Assembly (NCBI GenBank): GCA_964519015.1
Contig: CAZFHZ010000151.1
Span: 1-7,163 of the forward strand
Length of the DNA: 7,163 bases
From: CAZFHZ01 sp964519015
Lineage (GTDB): Bacteria; Blakebacterota; Blakebacteria; Blakebacterales; CAYUVJ01
Direction: 5' to 3'
In this document: piece by piece, positions 1-6,368 of the stretch
Layout of the letters: each line of letters begins with the position of its first letter
How positions within the stretch are numbered: the stretch's first letter is position 1
Made by a program: the position numbers and the translations under genes
The notes under the pieces: generated by a model
The model's database searches: none
Told to the model about the DNA's origin: nothing
The model's input: the letters and a program-made list of their open reading frames with translations, nothing else

Positions 1-2174
1 AGCAGGTCGACCGCCCGGGTCATCCAGGAGGGCTGGAAGTTGAGCACCGCCGTGGCGTCCAGCACCATCGCCCGGTTCGGCTCGCGGCCCAGCCGCACCC
101 GCGGGTCGAGCGTGCGTTCACCGCGGGAGAGGATGGTGCCGGAGATCCGGCCGGTCGGACCCAGGTCGTACTCGGCCCGGGCCCCCAGCAGGGTCTTCTG
201 CTCGAGCTGGATGAGTGGGCTGTACTCGTAGTCGACCTGGACATCCGCGGTGGGGTCCTGGATGGCTTCGGTGAGGAAGGTCAGTTCCCCGGTCAGGTAG
301 TTGATCTGGTAGTCGCTGCCGCGGGTCAGGCGGCGCCCGTTAAGGGTGACCACGTCGCTCCCCTCCAGCAGGTTCTGGGCGGGGAGGGTGAAGGAGGCCT
401 GGCGGGTGGAGAGGCTGATCTCCAGGTAGTAACGGGAGATCCGTACCAGCGTCTGCCGGTCGATCTCCTCGTACATGGCAACCTGCTCGTTCAACGCCGG
501 GTTCAGCCACGGCTCCAAGTCGGGGAAGATCAGTTCCCCCCGGGCCAGGTTCACGTAGTTCTCGTTCAGGTCGATCTTGCCGTCGGGGGGGGTGCCCGGC
601 AGTTCCCCCCACTGGTCGAGCCCCAGCAGGTTCAGGAAGTCGGTACCGTTCTGGGTGTAGTCATCCTCCCCCGAAGGCCGGTCGTAGAAGATCTTCACGT
701 TGAAGCCTTCGGCCGGGATGTTGCGCGCCCCCAGGTAATAGACATTGCGCAACTCATACCGCCAGGTGGCATCAGCGGGACGCGGGTCCTTCGGCTTGAT
801 CAGCTTCATGACCAGGGGCAGCTCCGGGTGCTCCGGGGTCGGGGCCTGACCGACCTGCCGGCCTCCCGCGGTCGTGTAGACCACCCCGAGTACCTCGGTA
901 GGGCCCAGGCTGACGTTGAGCGCCAGGACCCCGAGCGCCCGGCTGAGGTAGTACTGGTCGGGGCTGATCTCGTGGAAGGAGCCCTTGTGGGTCTCCCGGG
1001 AGTCCTCCGGAGCGGGATTGTCGGGATCGAAGTAGGCGACCGCATCGGGGACGGCGGCCAGCTCGGCGTCATTCTCGTAGCGACTGTCGTCGATATAGAC
1101 GCTGATGGAGACGATCGAATCGGCCAGGACCGAGATGCGCTCCTCGAACCGGTTGCGGTAGGCCAGGTCGAGGAAGTAGTAGGAGCCCAGCAGCGGCTCG
1201 ATGTCGGGCCGCCGGATCTTCGACTCCTTGGCCCCGGCCCGGAAGGATGCCTTCTCCCCGGCCCCCTTCTCCTGGCTGGCCAGGGCGGTCACCGTCAGGT
1301 CCCCCAGGCGGGCCACCGCCTTCAGCCCGAAGAGCCCCTGCGCCCCCTGGTTGAAGCCGAGATACTGGGAACCGGTCATGCGGAAGTCGGTGTTCCCCGC
1401 AATCACCTCCTGCAGGATCTCATCCTCATATCCCCGGTAGCGCACGTTGATCCGGTTCTCCAGGTCGGTCAACGCGCGGGAGTCCTGGTCCACCGTCACC
1501 TCGAGCTTGCTCCCCACCGTCCCCTCGATGCGGAACTGGGAGGTCTGCTCCATGTTCAGGGCGGGGAACTTGCTCTGGTAGGCGGTGGCCGTGGAGACCG
1601 CCCCCTCGGTCCATTCGCTGCGCCCGCTGAACCTCAGGCTCCGGTTGCCCGAGACGCGCAGTCCCGCGCCTCCTTCGCCGACCACGCTGCTCAATCCCTT
1701 GGGGACGGTGATGGGAATCTCCCAGGCCAGCAGGCCGCGCTCGCCGGGGGCAGCCTCCTCCTGCAATCCGGAGATCGTGGCGCCCACCAGCTGGCGCCGC
1801 GCCTGGTCGCCCCGGACCCGCTCCAAGTAGTCGTCCAGGCTCAGCACCTGCGGCCGCCCGACCGGCCGGCGACCGTAGAGGGCCAGGAAGCGGACCTCCC
1901 GGCCACCCGGCTGCACTTCCACCTGGGTGCTCAGACCGGGCAGGCTCCCGGGGGCATAAAGGCCTCGGGCACGCAGGCCGACCCCGAAAGGCAGGCCGCG
2001 TCCGGGGATCGGAGGCTGGGTCAGGCCGTCATAGACCCCGGGGAAGGGACGCAGCCGCACCCCGACCCGGGCGAAGATGCCCGGTTCCTGCGCCTGGACC
2101 GGCACAACCCGGCCCGCGCTCAGCGCCAGTGCCGGGATGAGCAGGTAGTGCAGGGGGGGGAGTCGTGAGACCAC
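1..2174 (-). CDS. sprA: SprA/Sov-type type IX secretion outer-membrane translocon, N-terminal part (cut by window edge)
   Basis: The minus-strand frame is open from a GTG at 2174 to the window edge: 724 codons, no stop. SprA proteins usually exceed 2,000 residues, so about the first third is present. The start is set by AAGGAG seven bases upstream of the GTG. Residues 1-28 look like a signal peptide (hydrophobic 8-24, likely cleavage after VQA). Recognised SprA-family blocks are the GNRSLRFSGRSEWTEG region (~175-190), FRIEGTVGSKLEV (from 214), RYRGYEDEIL (to 254), AGNTDF (259-264), GAQGLFGLKA plus LTVTALASQEKG (277-304), SYYFLDLAYRNRFEE (331-345), WRYELRNVYYLGA (before ~485) and the strand motif TLNGRRLTRGSDYQINY (610-626). 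A DGKIDLNEN stretch (531-539) resembles a calcium loop. In the family, SprA forms the very large beta-barrel through which type IX substrates cross the outer membrane. Identification is by remembered motifs, not by search. Family sure; a role in gliding or secretion here is inferred. Confidence 0.87.
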   Translation of the reverse strand, partial: MVSRLPPLHYLLIPALALSAGRVVPVQAQEPGIFARVGVRLRPFPGVYDGLTQPPIPGRGLPFGVGLRARGLYAPGSLPGLSTQVEVQPGGREVRFLALYGRRPVGRPQVLSLDDYLERVRGDQARRQLVGATISGLQEEAAPGERGLLAWEIPITVPKGLSSVVGEGGAGLRVSGNRSLRFSGRSEWTEGAVSTATAYQSKFPALNMEQTSQFRIEGTVGSKLEVTVDQDSRALTDLENRINVRYRGYEDEILQEVIAGNTDFRMTGSQYLGFNQGAQGLFGLKAVARLGDLTVTALASQEKGAGEKASFRAGAKESKIRRPDIEPLLGSYYFLDLAYRNRFEERISVLADSIVSISVYIDDSRYENDAELAAVPDAVAYFDPDNPAPEDSRETHKGSFHEISPDQYYLSRALGVLALNVSLGPTEVLGVVYTTAGGRQVGQAPTPEHPELPLVMKLIKPKDPRPADATWRYELRNVYYLGARNIPAEGFNVKIFYDRPSGEDDYTQNGTDFLNLLGLDQWGELPGTPPDGKIDLNENYVNLARGELIFPDLEPWLNPALNEQVAMYEEIDRQTLVRISRYYLEISLSTRQASFTLPAQNLLEGSDVVTLNGRRLTRGSDYQINYLTGELTFLTEAIQDPTADVQVDYEYSPLIQLEQKTLLGARAEYDLGPTGRISGTILSRGERTLDPRVRLGREPNRAMVLDATAVLNFQPSWMTRAVDL

Positions 2175-2235
2175 CCGGACGCTCCTTGCCGACAGACACC
2201 TCTCCACGGCCCCAGGTCGGGGCGTGGCGCGAACC

Positions 2236-2248
2236 TGTAACGGTCACA
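2236..2248. promoter_or_regulatory. Imperfect inverted repeat upstream of sprA, possible operator
   Basis: TGTAACGGTCACA has five of six paired positions complementary around a central G (only A4/C10 fails). It lies 62 bases upstream of the sprA start and about 150 bases upstream of lptF, in the divergent intergenic region. Placement fits a regulator site. A 13-bp imperfect repeat can occur by chance, and no good sigma-70 boxes for sprA were found next to it. Confidence 0.2.
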
Positions 2249-2379
2249 AGGTCTCCGGGCGTCCCTCCGGCAGCGACGGGGTCCAGGGGAAGGAACAGTC
2301 TAGAGGAGGCCCGGGGCGGCGGACAAGACCGAATCCCCCCATCCCGGCGGTGCGCTGGTCGGGGACCGGTCGAGGGCGC

Positions 2380-2385
2380 TATATT
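2380..2385 (+). promoter_or_regulatory. Possible -10 box for lptF-lptG
   Basis: TATATT is the only strongly AT-rich hexamer just upstream of lptF (five of six matches to TATAAT). The best -35 at an acceptable distance is the poor TGGTCG at 2356-2361 (18-base spacer). A start about seven bases downstream would leave a leader of only ~9 bases, so either translation is nearly leaderless or this is not the main promoter. The short repeat GGTC-GGG-GACC-GGTC (2357-2371) lies just upstream. Confidence 0.25.
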
Positions 2386-2400
2386 CTCAGGACTGTGCGC

Positions 2401-3777
2401 ATGCTGAGCCGATATGTCCTCCGCGAGCACCTGGGACCGTTCGTCCTCTCCCTGGCGGTGCTCACCTTCCTCTTCCTGATGCAGCACATCATCCAGGTGC
2501 TGGACATGGTCATCGGGAAGGGACTCCAGGTGGACATCGTCCTCGAGCTCTTCTTCCTGAACATCGCCTGGATGGTCGCGCTCACCGTCCCCATGGCGGT
2601 GCTGGTGGCCGTGCTGATGGCTTTCGGACGGCTCTCCCACGACGGCGAGATGACGGCGCTGCGGGCCAGCGGCATCAGCCCGACCCGCCTGGTCCTGCCG
2701 GTCCTGCTCGCCGGAGTGGTGGTGGCGGCCGGACTGGTCTACTTCAACGACCACATCCTGCCCGAGTTCAACTACCGGCTGAAGAACCTGATGGCCGACA
2801 TCAGCGCCCTGCGTCCCACCCTCAACCTGCGGCCGGGGGTGTTCGTGGAGAGCGTGGACGGTTACACCATCCACCTGCAGGAGGTGGACCCCACCTCCAA
2901 CCGGGTGCGGGGCGTCACCATCATCCAGTATCTCGACTTCACCCCCCCCGACCCGCCGCGCATCATCCGCGCCGAACACGGATCGATGACCTTCAACGCG
3001 GAGCGGGAGACGCTTGATCTCGACCTGTTCGAGGGGACCGTCACCGAGGTCCACGCGGGGCAGAGCCGGGTCCAGGACTTCCATGAGATGAAGACCTTCA
3101 TGGCGGTTACCGGCACGGCCCTGGAGCGGCGCGAGACGGGGGTACGCGGGGACCGCGAACTGCCTATCCGGGACATGAAGGCCCGCGCCGCAGCCCGTGA
3201 CTCCTCCCGCCTGGGTCACGAGCGGCAGATGCAGGAACTGCCTGTGCCCTTCCTCCAGCGGGTGATCGAGGGTCGCGCGGTCGACCTGCCCGAGTCGGGA
3301 CAGGGGCTGCGCCCCGAGGCACGGGTGCTGGGGGCGCACCGCGCACTGCAGGCCCGGCTCGAGTCGTCCGACCGGCAGCGGGAGTTCTACGAACGCCAGC
3401 GGGACCGTTACTGGGTCGAGATCCACAAGAAGTGGTCGATCCCCTTCGCCTGCATCGCCTTCGTACTGATCGGTATTCCCCTGGGCGTGATGGCCCGCCG
3501 CGGCGGCGCCGTCCTCTCCTTCGGGATCGCCCTCCTCTTCTTCGTGCTCTACTGGATCTCGCTCATCCTCGGGGAGGATCTGGCCGACCGCAACCTGATG
3601 GACCCCTGGGTAGGGATGTGGCTGCCCAACATCATCGTCTCGCTGGCCGGTCTCTACCTGCTGCAGACCGGCGTGCGCGAACAACGTTTCATCCGCTGGG
3701 AGGCGCTGGCCCGCCTGCTGCCGGGGGGGATGGGACGGCGGCTGGCCGAGCGCATTACCGGGGAGGGCCGGCCGTGA
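2401..3777 (+). CDS. lptF: LptF-type LPS export ABC permease (YjgP/YjgQ family)
   Basis: 458 residues. Inner-membrane permease that, with LptG and the ATPase LptB, extracts lipopolysaccharide from the inner membrane and passes it to the periplasmic Lpt bridge. ATG 2401 opens with the family's usual N-terminus (MLSRYVLREHLGPF) and has AGGA eight bases upstream; an in-frame GTG at 2395 is too close to that site. Predicted membrane helices are ~12-35, 50-75, 98-116, 345-365, 370-390 and 403-422. Helices 3 and 4 flank the periplasmic beta-jellyroll. Family motifs include the cytoplasmic ELTALRASGIS-like stretch (here EMTALRASGIS, 83-93), RGDRELPIRDM (249-259) and VEIHKKWSIPFACIAFVLIG (339-358). 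The protein is longer than the usual ~360 residues because of a charged segment of about 80 residues (~258-338) before helix 4. It overlaps lptG by 4 bases, indicating one transcript. The assignment to LptF rather than LptG rests on gene order and is the less certain part. Confidence 0.9.
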   Translation: MLSRYVLREHLGPFVLSLAVLTFLFLMQHIIQVLDMVIGKGLQVDIVLELFFLNIAWMVALTVPMAVLVAVLMAFGRLSHDGEMTALRASGISPTRLVLPVLLAGVVVAAGLVYFNDHILPEFNYRLKNLMADISALRPTLNLRPGVFVESVDGYTIHLQEVDPTSNRVRGVTIIQYLDFTPPDPPRIIRAEHGSMTFNAERETLDLDLFEGTVTEVHAGQSRVQDFHEMKTFMAVTGTALERRETGVRGDRELPIRDMKARAAARDSSRLGHERQMQELPVPFLQRVIEGRAVDLPESGQGLRPEARVLGAHRALQARLESSDRQREFYERQRDRYWVEIHKKWSIPFACIAFVLIGIPLGVMARRGGAVLSFGIALLFFVLYWISLILGEDLADRNLMDPWVGMWLPNIIVSLAGLYLLQTGVREQRFIRWEALARLLPGGMGRRLAERITGEGRP

Positions 3778-4856
3778 GGCTGATCGGGCGCCGGGTGATG
3801 CGGACCTTCCTGGTCACCCTGGTCGGCGCCCTGGCGGCCATCGTGGTCATCTTCATCGTGCTCGACCTGACCGAGAACATGAGCACCTTCATCGATCGCA
3901 AGGCTCCCCTGGCCGCGGTCGCTCTCAATTATCTCTACTTCATCCCCGAGATCGTTGTGCTGACCCTGCCGGTGGCCATGCTGCTGGCCAGCCTGGCCAC
4001 CCTGGGCGGGATGGCCCGGGACAATGAACTGATCGCCCTCAAGGCCTCGGGGATCAGCAGCTACCTGCCCATCCGGGCCTTGGCCGCCCTGGCGCTGGTG
4101 GTGACCGTCGGTTCCTTCTTCATCGGTGAGACGCTGGCCCCGGTGGCCAACGCTTCGCGCGGGATGGTGGAGAACCAGTTCATCAAGCGGCAGGGGGCCA
4201 TCTCCCGCACCGAGACGATCAACCGCGCCCTCGATTTGGGAGCGGGGCGGGTCCTCTTCGTGAAGCGCTACAACTCCGAGGAACAGCAGGGGCTGGACTG
4301 CACGCTCGCCTTCGCCTCGGGTATCCGGATCGACCGGCTGGTGCAGGCTCAGCGCATGCGCTGGGACGCTGAGGGGAATCGCTGGACCTTCGAGACGGTC
4401 ATCGAGCGGACCTGGTCGGAGGGGGTGGAGAGCTACCGCCGCTATCCCCGTCTCGAGGAGGCCCTCCCCTTCATCACCCCGGAGATCCTCGCCTCGCGCG
4501 AGAAGGACCCCGATGAGATGGGCTACGGCGAGCTCCGCGCGTACGTGGAGCGGGGACGGGCGCAGGGACGGCCGGTGATCCGCGCCCAGGTGGATATGTA
4601 CACCAAGATCGCCTTCCCTTTCTCCAACTTCATCATCGTGCTCTTCGGGGCCTCTCTGGCCGCGGTACGCCGGCGGAGCGGCCTGGCGGTGGGCTTCACG
4701 GTCAGTCTCTTCATCTGTTTCGTCTACTACATCGTCATGCGGACCGGCCAGGCCCTGGGGTACAACGGGGACCTCTCCCCCTGGCTGGCCGCCTGGATCG
4801 GCAACTTCCTCTTCGGCGGGCTGAGTCTCTACTTCCTCCGGCGCGCCCGCTACTGA
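3774..4856 (+). CDS. lptG: LptG-type LPS export ABC permease (YjgP/YjgQ family)
   Basis: 360 residues, the normal family length. Second transmembrane subunit of the LPS extractor, expected to pair with LptF and LptB. The GTG start at 3774 overlaps the lptF stop (GTGA) and has GGGAGG seven bases upstream, which supports it over the ATG at 3798. Predicted helices are ~10-30, 54-78, 100-120, 278-298, 304-323 and 336-355. The hallmark coupling segment NELIALKASGIS (84-95) precedes helix 3. The periplasmic domain (~121-270) ends in GYGELRAYVERGRAQGRP, followed by the typical VDMYTKIAFPFSNFIIVLFG entry into helix 4. No insertion like that of LptF is present. A GC hairpin follows the stop directly, so the lpt transcript probably ends here. 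Family is secure; F versus G naming is by position. Confidence 0.9.
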   Translation: MRLIGRRVMRTFLVTLVGALAAIVVIFIVLDLTENMSTFIDRKAPLAAVALNYLYFIPEIVVLTLPVAMLLASLATLGGMARDNELIALKASGISSYLPIRALAALALVVTVGSFFIGETLAPVANASRGMVENQFIKRQGAISRTETINRALDLGAGRVLFVKRYNSEEQQGLDCTLAFASGIRIDRLVQAQRMRWDAEGNRWTFETVIERTWSEGVESYRRYPRLEEALPFITPEILASREKDPDEMGYGELRAYVERGRAQGRPVIRAQVDMYTKIAFPFSNFIIVLFGASLAAVRRRSGLAVGFTVSLFICFVYYIVMRTGQALGYNGDLSPWLAAWIGNFLFGGLSLYFLRRARY

Positions 4857-4872
4857 GCCGGGCCCACCCGGC
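4857..4872 (+). terminator. GC hairpin directly after lptG, possible terminator
   Basis: GCCGGG-CCCA-CCCGGC is a perfect 6-bp all-GC stem with a 4-base loop, beginning at the base after the lptG stop codon. No U-run follows at once; a T-rich pyrimidine tract starts only about 40 bases later. It may be a weak intrinsic terminator, an RNA 3'-end stabiliser, or a Rho-dependent end. Confidence 0.4.
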
Positions 4873-4941
4873 CGCCGCCAGTTGTATCCTCTAGTCCATC
4901 CGATTATCGCCAGTTCCTCCTTCTTTTATTCTTTTCCTCTC

Positions 4942-4970
4942 TTGACAGGTTCTTTTCCGGAAGTTAGTGT
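4942..4970 (+). promoter_or_regulatory. Sigma-70-type promoter of the gntR-ABC operon
   Basis: A perfect -35 TTGACA (4942-4947) is followed by a 17-base spacer and TAGTGT (4965-4970; matches TATAAT at positions 1, 2 and 6). The expected transcription start is near 4977, giving a leader of ~25 bases before gntR. A pyrimidine tract with a single purine (4914-4941), rich in T, lies immediately upstream and could act like an UP element. The AT-rich composition stands out sharply from the GC-rich surroundings. Confidence 0.65.
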
Positions 4971-4991
4971 GTCGGTTAACTAATACACCAA
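4964..4991. promoter_or_regulatory. 28-bp palindromic operator, probably for the GntR repressor
   Basis: The left half reads TTAGTGTGTCGGTT; the reverse complement of the right half reads TTGGTGTATTAGTT. Ten of 14 positions agree and all four differences are transitions. The dyad centres in GTTAAC and carries GTGT/ACAC arms, similar in kind to the operators I recall for YtrA-type GntR regulators. It covers the whole -10 box and the likely start point, so bound protein would block RNA polymerase. It ends 10 bases before gntR, which strongly suggests autorepression of this operon. Confidence 0.7.
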
Positions 4992-5001
4992 GATTGGAGC
5001 C

Positions 5002-5442
5002 ATGAGCGTACGTTTCCGCATCGACCCGGCAGATCCCCGGCCCATCTACCTGCAGATCATGGATGAGATCCGCCGGGCCCTCGTGGTCGGCACCCTGGAG
5101 CCTGAAGCCCCTCTCCCCTCGGTCCGCCAGCTCGCCGGTGAGCTGCGGATCAACCCGAACACGGTGCAACAGGCCTACCGGGAGCTCGAACGCGAGGGCC
5201 TGGTCTATGTCCAGCGCGGGCAGGGGACCTTCCTCTCCTCCCGCGCCCTGCCCGAGGCCGAGCGCGCCCGATTGACCGCCCAGGTAGCCGCCCGCGCCCT
5301 GCGGGACGCCTGGCGCCACGGCCTGGGGGCCGAGGAACTGATCACGGCGCTGAAGGAGGCCGCCGCCGGCAACGGCCACGGACCGCGCGCCGCCGCACCC
5401 GAAGCGGCATCCGACGACCGACCCGGAGGAACCGAGGCATGA
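5002..5442 (+). CDS. Short GntR-family repressor, YtrA type
   Basis: 146 residues; a cytoplasmic DNA-binding regulator, expected to act as a dimer. Residues ~8-80 form the GntR winged helix: RIDPADPRPIYLQIMDEIRRAL, then LPSVRQLAGELRINPNTVQQAYRELEREGL (38-67, helix-turn-helix), then the wing VYVQRGQGTFLSS (68-80). The C-terminal part is short (about 65 residues): a helix (~85-121) and a low-complexity Ala/Gly tail. This matches the YtrA subfamily, whose small C-terminal region dimerises, and not the FadR, HutC or MocR types with large effector or aminotransferase domains. The start fits the family N-terminus. GGAG lies only two bases before the ATG, an unusually short gap. The gene overlaps the ABC ATPase by 4 bases (ATGA). 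It probably represses its own operon through the palindrome at 4964-4991. The inducer cannot be deduced. Confidence 0.9.
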   Translation: MSVRFRIDPADPRPIYLQIMDEIRRALVVGTLEPEAPLPSVRQLAGELRINPNTVQQAYRELEREGLVYVQRGQGTFLSSRALPEAERARLTAQVAARALRDAWRHGLGAEELITALKEAAAGNGHGPRAAAPEAASDDRPGGTEA

Positions 5443-6368
5443 ACGAGAGTGTCCCCCTGCGTATCCAGACCGACCGGCCCGCCGTCCTGCTGCGGAAGGT
5501 GCACAAGAGTTACGGGCGGACCCGGGCCCTCGACGGACTCGACCTGACCGTCCCCGAGGGGAGCGTCTACCTGCTGGTGGGGCCGAACGGCTCGGGCAAA
5601 ACCACCACTATGAAGCTGCTGCTCGACCTGGTCCGTTCGGGGGAGGGCACAGCCACCGTCTTCGGGCTCGACCCGGTAGGAAGCGGCCCGCAGGTACGGG
5701 CCCTCATCGGTTACGTACCCGAGCAGCACACCCTGGGTTATCCCTGGATGAGAACCGGCCGGCTGCTCGAACACCACGCCACCTACTACCCCGCCTGGGA
5801 CACTACCTACGCCGACCGGCTGATCAAGACTCTGGAGATCGATCCCGCCGCCAAGTACGGGAAGCTCTCCAAGGGGGAGGCCCGCCGGATCCACTTCGTG
5901 ATGGCCCTGGCCCACCGCCCGCCCCTGCTGCTGCTGGACGAGCCGATGGACGGACTCGATCCCTTCGTGCGGGGGGATGTCATCGCCCTGCTGGCCGATC
6001 ACCTGGCCGAGAACCCGACCACCGTGCTGGCCTCCACCCACCATATCGAGGAACTGAGCACCCTGGCCGACCACCTGGGAGTGATCCGGAGCGGCCGGCT
6101 GGTGGCCGAGACCGACCGCGCCACCCTCGACGGGCTGCTGCGCACCTACCGGATGCAGGTGCCCGGCGGCTGGGCGGGGGTGCCGGAACTCTCCGAGCGA
6201 GTACTGCGGCGCAACGGCACCGAAGGCGAGGTGGTCTGGACGGTCTGGGGGGAGGAAGAGGAAGTCATCGAGCGGTTCAAGGCGGCCGGGGCGACCGTGC
6301 GCGATGCCGTCCCCCTGCGCCTGGAGGAAGCCGCCCTGGCCCTGCTCAGCCGGGAGATGCGGCCGTGA
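5439..6368 (+). CDS. ABC transporter ATP-binding protein (YtrB/BcrA-like)
   Basis: 309 residues; cytoplasmic ATPase subunit of an ABC-2-type exporter or related complex. In order: Walker A GPNGSGKT (48-55); Q-loop in GYVPEQ (Q96); signature LSKGE (143-147) instead of LSGGQ; Walker B LLLLDEP with catalytic Glu168 (163-169); D-loop GLD (172-174); switch histidine in STHHIEE (H201). All residues needed for ATP hydrolysis are present. The LSKG-type signature and the ~70-residue C-terminal extension (~240-309) are typical of YtrB-like ATPases next to YtrA regulators. The start has GGAGG nine bases upstream inside gntR, and the stop overlaps the next gene by 4 bases (GTGA), implying translational coupling. 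Related operons elsewhere answer cell-envelope antibiotics or stress. The substrate here is unknown, and a non-transport role is possible. Confidence 0.92.
   Translation: MNESVPLRIQTDRPAVLLRKVHKSYGRTRALDGLDLTVPEGSVYLLVGPNGSGKTTTMKLLLDLVRSGEGTATVFGLDPVGSGPQVRALIGYVPEQHTLGYPWMRTGRLLEHHATYYPAWDTTYADRLIKTLEIDPAAKYGKLSKGEARRIHFVMALAHRPPLLLLDEPMDGLDPFVRGDVIALLADHLAENPTTVLASTHHIEELSTLADHLGVIRSGRLVAETDRATLDGLLRTYRMQVPGGWAGVPELSERVLRRNGTEGEVVWTVWGEEEEVIERFKAAGATVRDAVPLRLEEAALALLSREMRP

Noticed and set aside
828..2168. Plus-strand open frame of 446 codons opposite sprA
   Set aside because: It is antisense to a frame with many recognisable SprA motifs, has low-complexity composition typical of GC-rich shadow frames, and resembles no protein family.
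2224..2400. N-terminal extension of LptF to an upstream GTG or ATG
   Set aside because: The extra 59 residues are Arg/Gly/Pro-rich and unlike the family, whereas ATG 2401 gives the standard N-terminus with a ribosome site.
2029..3684. Minus-strand open frame of 551 codons
   Set aside because: It runs antisense to lptF and across the intergenic region into sprA. Its product is rich in His, Gly, Asp and Gln with no fold signature.
3432..3773. N-terminal extension of LptG by 114 codons
   Set aside because: This stretch is out of frame within lptF. The GTG at 3774 has a strong ribosome site and the expected start of the first helix.
4882..4907. TTGTAT ... GATTAT as a second promoter
   Set aside because: The spacer is only 14 bases and the boxes are poor; the TTGACA promoter downstream is far better.
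5205..6074. Minus-strand open frame of 289 codons
   Set aside because: It is antisense to the ABC ATPase, whose Walker and signature motifs are unmistakable on the plus strand.
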